64,000 nt of DNA from Elmis aenea (Eukaryota; Arthropoda; Insecta; Coleoptera; Elmidae), in NCBI GenBank assembly GCA_947652605.1, contig OX393577.1:63016108-63080107 (forward strand), given 5' to 3'. The notes beneath the pieces are model-generated. The model was given only the letters and a program-made list of their open reading frames with translations. It was not told where the DNA came from and searched no databases. Position 1 is the first letter of the stretch. Each line of letters opens with the position of its first letter. This document shows, in pieces, positions 60,311 to 64,000 of this stretch. The position numbers and the translations under genes were made by a program.

Positions 60311-60692
60311 AATGGTGCCTGTCCACGTGAGAGTAAACTACTCTCGATAGCAGCGTCGCCAAGGATACAGCCCCTGAGAGTAAAGGCTCCCCCAGACAGA
60401 CGCGTTATACCGCTCGGTACGATACAATCGGTATGGGGATTACCCTTACAAGATGACCCAAAAAGAATCAAACTTATTTCGGACATACAAATTAAACCCC
60501 CTTGTCATTGCTAAACAGGTATATCGCGCTCATCATTGGTGTGGGCGCTTCCATATGCCAAAATCTTATTAAGATATCGTCCCGAATCGTACCGTATCGC
60601 CTCTGTCTGGGGGAGCCTTAACTCGCGATTGGCTGTATCCTTGGCGACGCTGCTATCGAGAGTTGTTTACTCTCACGTGGACAGGCACCATT
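60311..60692. mobile_element. 382-bp GC-rich foldback MITE
   Basis: It starts AATGGTGCCTGTCCACGTGA and ends TCACGTGGACAGGCACCATT. The first 60 bp are almost perfectly mirrored, including GCAGCGTCGCCAAGGATACA and TGTATCCTTGGCGACGCTGC. The mirror continues inward through AGGCTCCCCCAGACAGA and TCTGTCTGGGGGAGCCT. It is clearly richer in GC than its flanks. The 66-codon minus frame inside is not a gene. Superfamily unknown. Confidence 0.92.
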
Positions 60693-61682
60693 AGAGCCAT
60701 CTTAAGTAGATGTTTTGAGAGATTTCTCCGAAACGTCCTTGATACATCAACTAATTTTTCAGGACATAATTCTTTCATCATTTTAATAGTGAATTTTGTC
60801 AGCTTGTGCGTTAGTAAGGGCAAAACCTTTTAGAAATGTAACAACAGTATTTTTTGAAACTATGGAAACCATTTTGGGGGGAAAATAAAAAATAGTTTTC
60901 CAATTTTATTTTAGTTATGTGTTCACCTATTTTTATAATATTTTATTACAATAACATTGAACAATTGACAGTAAAAACTTGTTATTAAAAATTCTATATG
61001 GTTCTAAAAACGTAGCTGTTTTATCTTTAACGAAGTCTACATTAACTTAAAGTACTTATGTCATTTGCAGTTAAAAACGTTTTATCAACAAACACTAAGT
61101 TTATTTTTGGGCATATATCCTTGCTTAAAATTGTTTAGAGTCATTTTAATATTTCATGTTGATAAAGAGTACAAATGAACTAATTTTAATCCACAAATCA
61201 ACACGAGCAACGTACGAGCCAGTATTTTAATTAAAATGTGAAAAAAAATTTATGGATCTCCGCTAGAATCCAATGCTTGGACGTTACGCGTATTGTCAAT
61301 CGCTGAATACATTTCCCGAAAAGCTCCGATGTAAACTGCATTTTAATTTAAAAAAAGGAAGACTTAATCCTGCAAGAATAACTTTCAGTTGACTAATTAA
61401 AATGTATTATGACATCAAACGCGTTCGAGGCGCTAAAATTGCGTTGAGCACGGAATTAATCCCATGAAGTTCTTTTAAAAATATTAATAACGTTTTTTTG
61501 AAAGTATAATTAAGCAGCGGTTGCTAAAAATATAATCTCGGTGCTTTGATGGAGTATCCCAACTTGCATAATTAAAAATAGTCGGTTTTAATTTTCTTGG
61601 CCGAGTTTTTTCTTAATTTGTTGCAGTTTTTCTTTTTTTTTAATATATTTTGTACACATTGCAATGGTCAGCGATTCTTGTA
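60693..61682. other. AT-rich non-coding stretch
   Basis: Nothing recognised. Confidence 0.5.
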
Positions 61683-61750
61683 CAGGGTGGTCCACTATTT
61701 TGTAGCAGGACTTTAACAAAAATTTATTTTAAAGCGAATATTTCACATGA

Positions 61751-62338
61751 ACATGGGTCCATAAACGTTTCATTTTAAATACACAGGGTGTTGAAATTTT
61801 CGAAAAAATATCCATAAATTTTAACCGTTTCTTAACCAGTAGATATATCAAAACCAAATTTGGTATACAGCACCACCTTACAGGTTACCACAATCGTTAA
61901 GAATGTCAAGCCCCACAAGCAACCAGTGGCGGAGTTGTGGGGGTTCAGTTTCAATAAATTTTATAAAAAACTAGTACGCCCTTGTTCAAAATCAAGTTCG
62001 AACTTATTTTTGGGTAGAGCTAATTTTTCGCGAGAATAGTAAAATAAGTCAAATTTCGCGCCAAACGGTGGTAGATACGAAGAAAAGTCAAGAGACACTT
62101 TTTGTTAAGAATAAAATACTCTACCCAAAAACAAATTTTGGACAGGCCTGTACAAGTTTTTTATAACAATTATTGAAACTGAACCCCCACAACTCCGCCA
62201 CTGGTTGCTTGTGGGGCTTGACATTCTTGCCGAATGTGGTAACCTGTAAGGGGGTGCTGTATACCAAATTTGTTTAAATATATCCACTGGTTGGAAAACA
62301 CCCTGTATCTTTAAAATTAAACGTTTAAGGACCCATGT
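61751..62338. repeat. 588-bp imperfect palindrome
   Basis: ACATGGGTCC at the left pairs with GGACCCATGT at the right. Inside, CCACAAGCAACCAGTGGCGG pairs with CCGCCACTGGTTGCTTGTGG, and TTTTGGGTAGAG pairs with CTCTACCCAAAA. The left arm has about 35 bp (ending ACCGTTTC) that the right arm lacks. The loop, around 62030-62060, is AT-rich. It carries its own CACAGGGTGTT / AACACCCTGT pair near its outer ends, so it may be a separate MITE. Confidence 0.88.
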
Positions 62339-62348
62339 AACAGCAGGT

Positions 62349-62758
62349 ATGGTATGTACGGATTTTTTGCCCGAGCGCATTAATGTCAATTATTACTCCC
62401 AACTGTTATCCGAGCGACTTAAACCCGCTTTTCGATTAAAAAGGCGAAATCGATTCATCACAAACGTGATTTTTCTTCACGATAACGCTCGTCCCCATGG
62501 CGCTCAGTGGACCTACCTCACCCTCCATGGAGTCCTGACTTATCGCCTTGCGACTTTTATTAGTTTGAGCCTCTTAAAGTAGCTCTAGGCGGCAAAAGAT
62601 TTGAATATAATGATGCGGTGAAAAACTTTGTGCTAAACTGGCTAAGCACGCCAACCAAAAAATTTTATAAAGAAGGTATTATGAAGCTTCCAAGAAGATG
62701 GCAAAAGTGCATAGTTAGAAGGAGAGTACGTCGAAAAATAGTGTATGCTGTGTTGTAA
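62349..62758 (+). pseudogene. Mariner-type transposase, C-terminal half, frameshifted
   Basis: The frame starting at 62349 gives DFLPERINVNYYSQLL, KRRNRFITN and VIFLHDNARPHGA. After a frameshift near 62510 the next frame gives HPPWSPDLSPCDFY, a stop, FEPLKVALGGKRF and then 50 more codons to a stop at 62756. HDNARPH holds the second catalytic Asp and SPDLSPCD the third, in the usual order for mariner transposases; the distance between them is shortened by the frameshift. The first Asp and the HTH region are missing, replaced by the palindrome. Dead copy. Confidence 0.88.
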
Positions 62759-62817
62759 ACATTTTGTTTAAATAACGCGTTACAAATAAATTCCGGGTTA
62801 AATGTGAACTACCCTCC

Positions 62818-63440
62818 TAAGAACACTAAACCAAGAATTCATACAGAGATTAGGCGAGTAGCTGTAATTTAAACAGGGTTTTTCAGACATCGCCATAAAT
62901 TAAACCAAAAACAAACGGCGACTAACGACAGTTAAGTTATTCAGACTACTAAAACCGTAAATAAAAATAACAATCATAAAATGCGGCACATAAAAAAGCT
63001 TTCACTTTCAGAGGAAGTCGCATTAGAACCAACTAAGTGTCACATCAATTAAGACACAAACTTGTGTCGTCAGTTTATTATTGAACGCAGAGCCGACTTG
63101 CATATAAAATTAAGATACGTGCCACACTACAACATTATTTACTCGCAAGTGTTACGACCTGGGAGATAATTAATTTAATTTACAAACGAACATGTAAGTG
63201 TGTTCCCATAGAAAATTAAGCCAAAAAGCTAATCACAACAACATAACATTCAACACTCAAGCTAAGTAACACATAATTGATGTTTTGTTTTACAATATTA
63301 GCATTACAAATGAATGCAACATTACGTTTCTAGGCTAGCTTTAATGGATATTTATGTGGCTGTTTAAAATATGATTTAGGATTTAAAGTCCATTAAACAA
63401 CGAGCAAATACAGACACTTTTGTGCGATCGTAGGGGAAAG
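62818..63440. other. AT-rich non-coding stretch
   Basis: Nothing recognised. Confidence 0.5.
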
Positions 63441-63443
63441 TCT

Positions 63444-63990
63444 GGTAATATCGGACAGCGGGTAAGTGGTTTTTCGGGCACTTGCCATGCACAGAGGCAC
63501 CTATCGCGATATTGGCTGTTGATAGCAACTAGTAGAAGGAAAACGCACACTACATTAGAATGCGTCGTTTCCGTGTGTCAAAGCAATAGAGTTTTTTCTG
63601 TTTAGAGAGTGTTTTTTCGTTGACGAAGCTAAGTTTGGAGTGCTGATCCTGCTTAAACGTATAAGTACAATCACTTTTTAAGTGTATTGGTAGCAACAAG
63701 AAATATTTTTTTTAATGTTTTACGCTTAAATCTGATCAGGCCTGGATAACCAAAAATATGTAATTTTCTAAACATTAAATCATGTCCGATATAACCCTCC
63801 AACTTTTTGAATGGGCAAAAAGTAAGGTCTTTTTCGATTGCCTAAAAATGGTAAAAAATTTCCCCCTAGGGGTAATTCCTTTATGGGTGTTTGTACAACA
63901 TATCTAAGTATGCTTTGATGCGTAGTATGGTCAAATTGAGCCTTTAACAAATTCACAAATAGTAAAAAAGCTTAACCGTCCGATATAACC
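63444..63990. repeat. Three copies of a GTCCGATAT(A/T)ACC motif
   Basis: GGTAATATCGGAC (63444-63456, reverse) and GTCCGATATAACC (63784-63796 and 63978-63990, forward) lie within 550 bp. The arrangement resembles the multi-site layout of the psq-domain element at 38491-39434. The window ends 10 bp later, so any element here is incomplete. The 61-codon frame at 63420 has no known domain. Confidence 0.5.
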
Positions 63991-64000
63991 TAACCTTCCC

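Larger units (their letters stand above)
61683..62817 (+). mobile_element. Mariner-type element with hairpin 5' half
   Basis: It starts CAGGGTGGTCCAC after a TA and ends GTGAACTACCCTC, mirror-related ends. The left 70 bp match the solo end at 59358. The middle is a 588-bp palindrome (61751-62338) in the place where the N-terminal half of the transposase should be. The C-terminal half of a transposase follows. Confidence 0.75.

Overview
The window looks like AT-rich nuclear DNA of an arthropod, most likely an insect. The support is a dense mix of degenerate non-LTR retrotransposons (RTE-like and jockey/CR1-like), Tc1/mariner-IS630, hAT and psq-domain DNA transposons, and many foldback/MITE elements. 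No convincing host protein-coding gene, rRNA, tRNA or CRISPR array was seen. Almost all short open frames are chance frames or lie inside repeats, so this is probably an intergenic or intronic region, or the edge of heterochromatin. The species cannot be named from the sequence.

Layout. 1-5.5 kb: a truncated 17-bp-TIR repeat carrying a nested 503-bp transposon, a 5'-truncated jockey/CR1-like LINE tail, a hAT-like end, and an RTE-like LINE tail. 9.5-13.3 kb: an IS630/mariner-type transposase remnant, two more RTE-like fragments, a 200-bp hAT MITE, and a 221-bp TG...CA element with a clear 4-bp target duplication. 16-20.5 kb: a jockey RT scrap, a hAT element with a second repeat nested in it, and a 0.68-kb palindrome. 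22.7-31 kb: further copies of two dispersed families (a CCAAT-rich foldback repeat and the 17-bp-TIR repeat), a 16-bp minisatellite and a short MITE. 32.8-42.3 kb: a hAT-like MITE, a GC-richer unique patch, a 0.94-kb element encoding a psq-type helix-turn-helix surrounded by nine copies of one motif, and a 0.73-kb foldback MITE.

42.4-54.3 kb is the outstanding object. Two 463-bp inverted arms, differing by eye at only two positions, enclose about 11 kb that is mostly a satellite array of about 68 tandem monomers of ~120 bp. The satellite has a homogenised, higher-order-repeat core and diverged edges. It also has an inverted edge monomer fused to a second, older copy of arm sequence, and a 1.45-kb TG...CA insertion flanked by AAAC. 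The simplest reading is a giant foldback-type element whose internal sequence expanded into a satellite. This recalls the relation between the foldback element Tetris and a satellite in Drosophila virilis, but no known family is recognised here.

54.3-64 kb: mostly featureless AT-rich DNA, one more CCAAT-rich copy, a GC-rich 382-bp foldback MITE, a mariner-type element whose 5' half is a large hairpin and whose transposase is broken, and a cluster of a repeated 13-bp motif at the window edge. The parts do not form a pathway. They form layered transposon insertions whose nesting gives relative ages.
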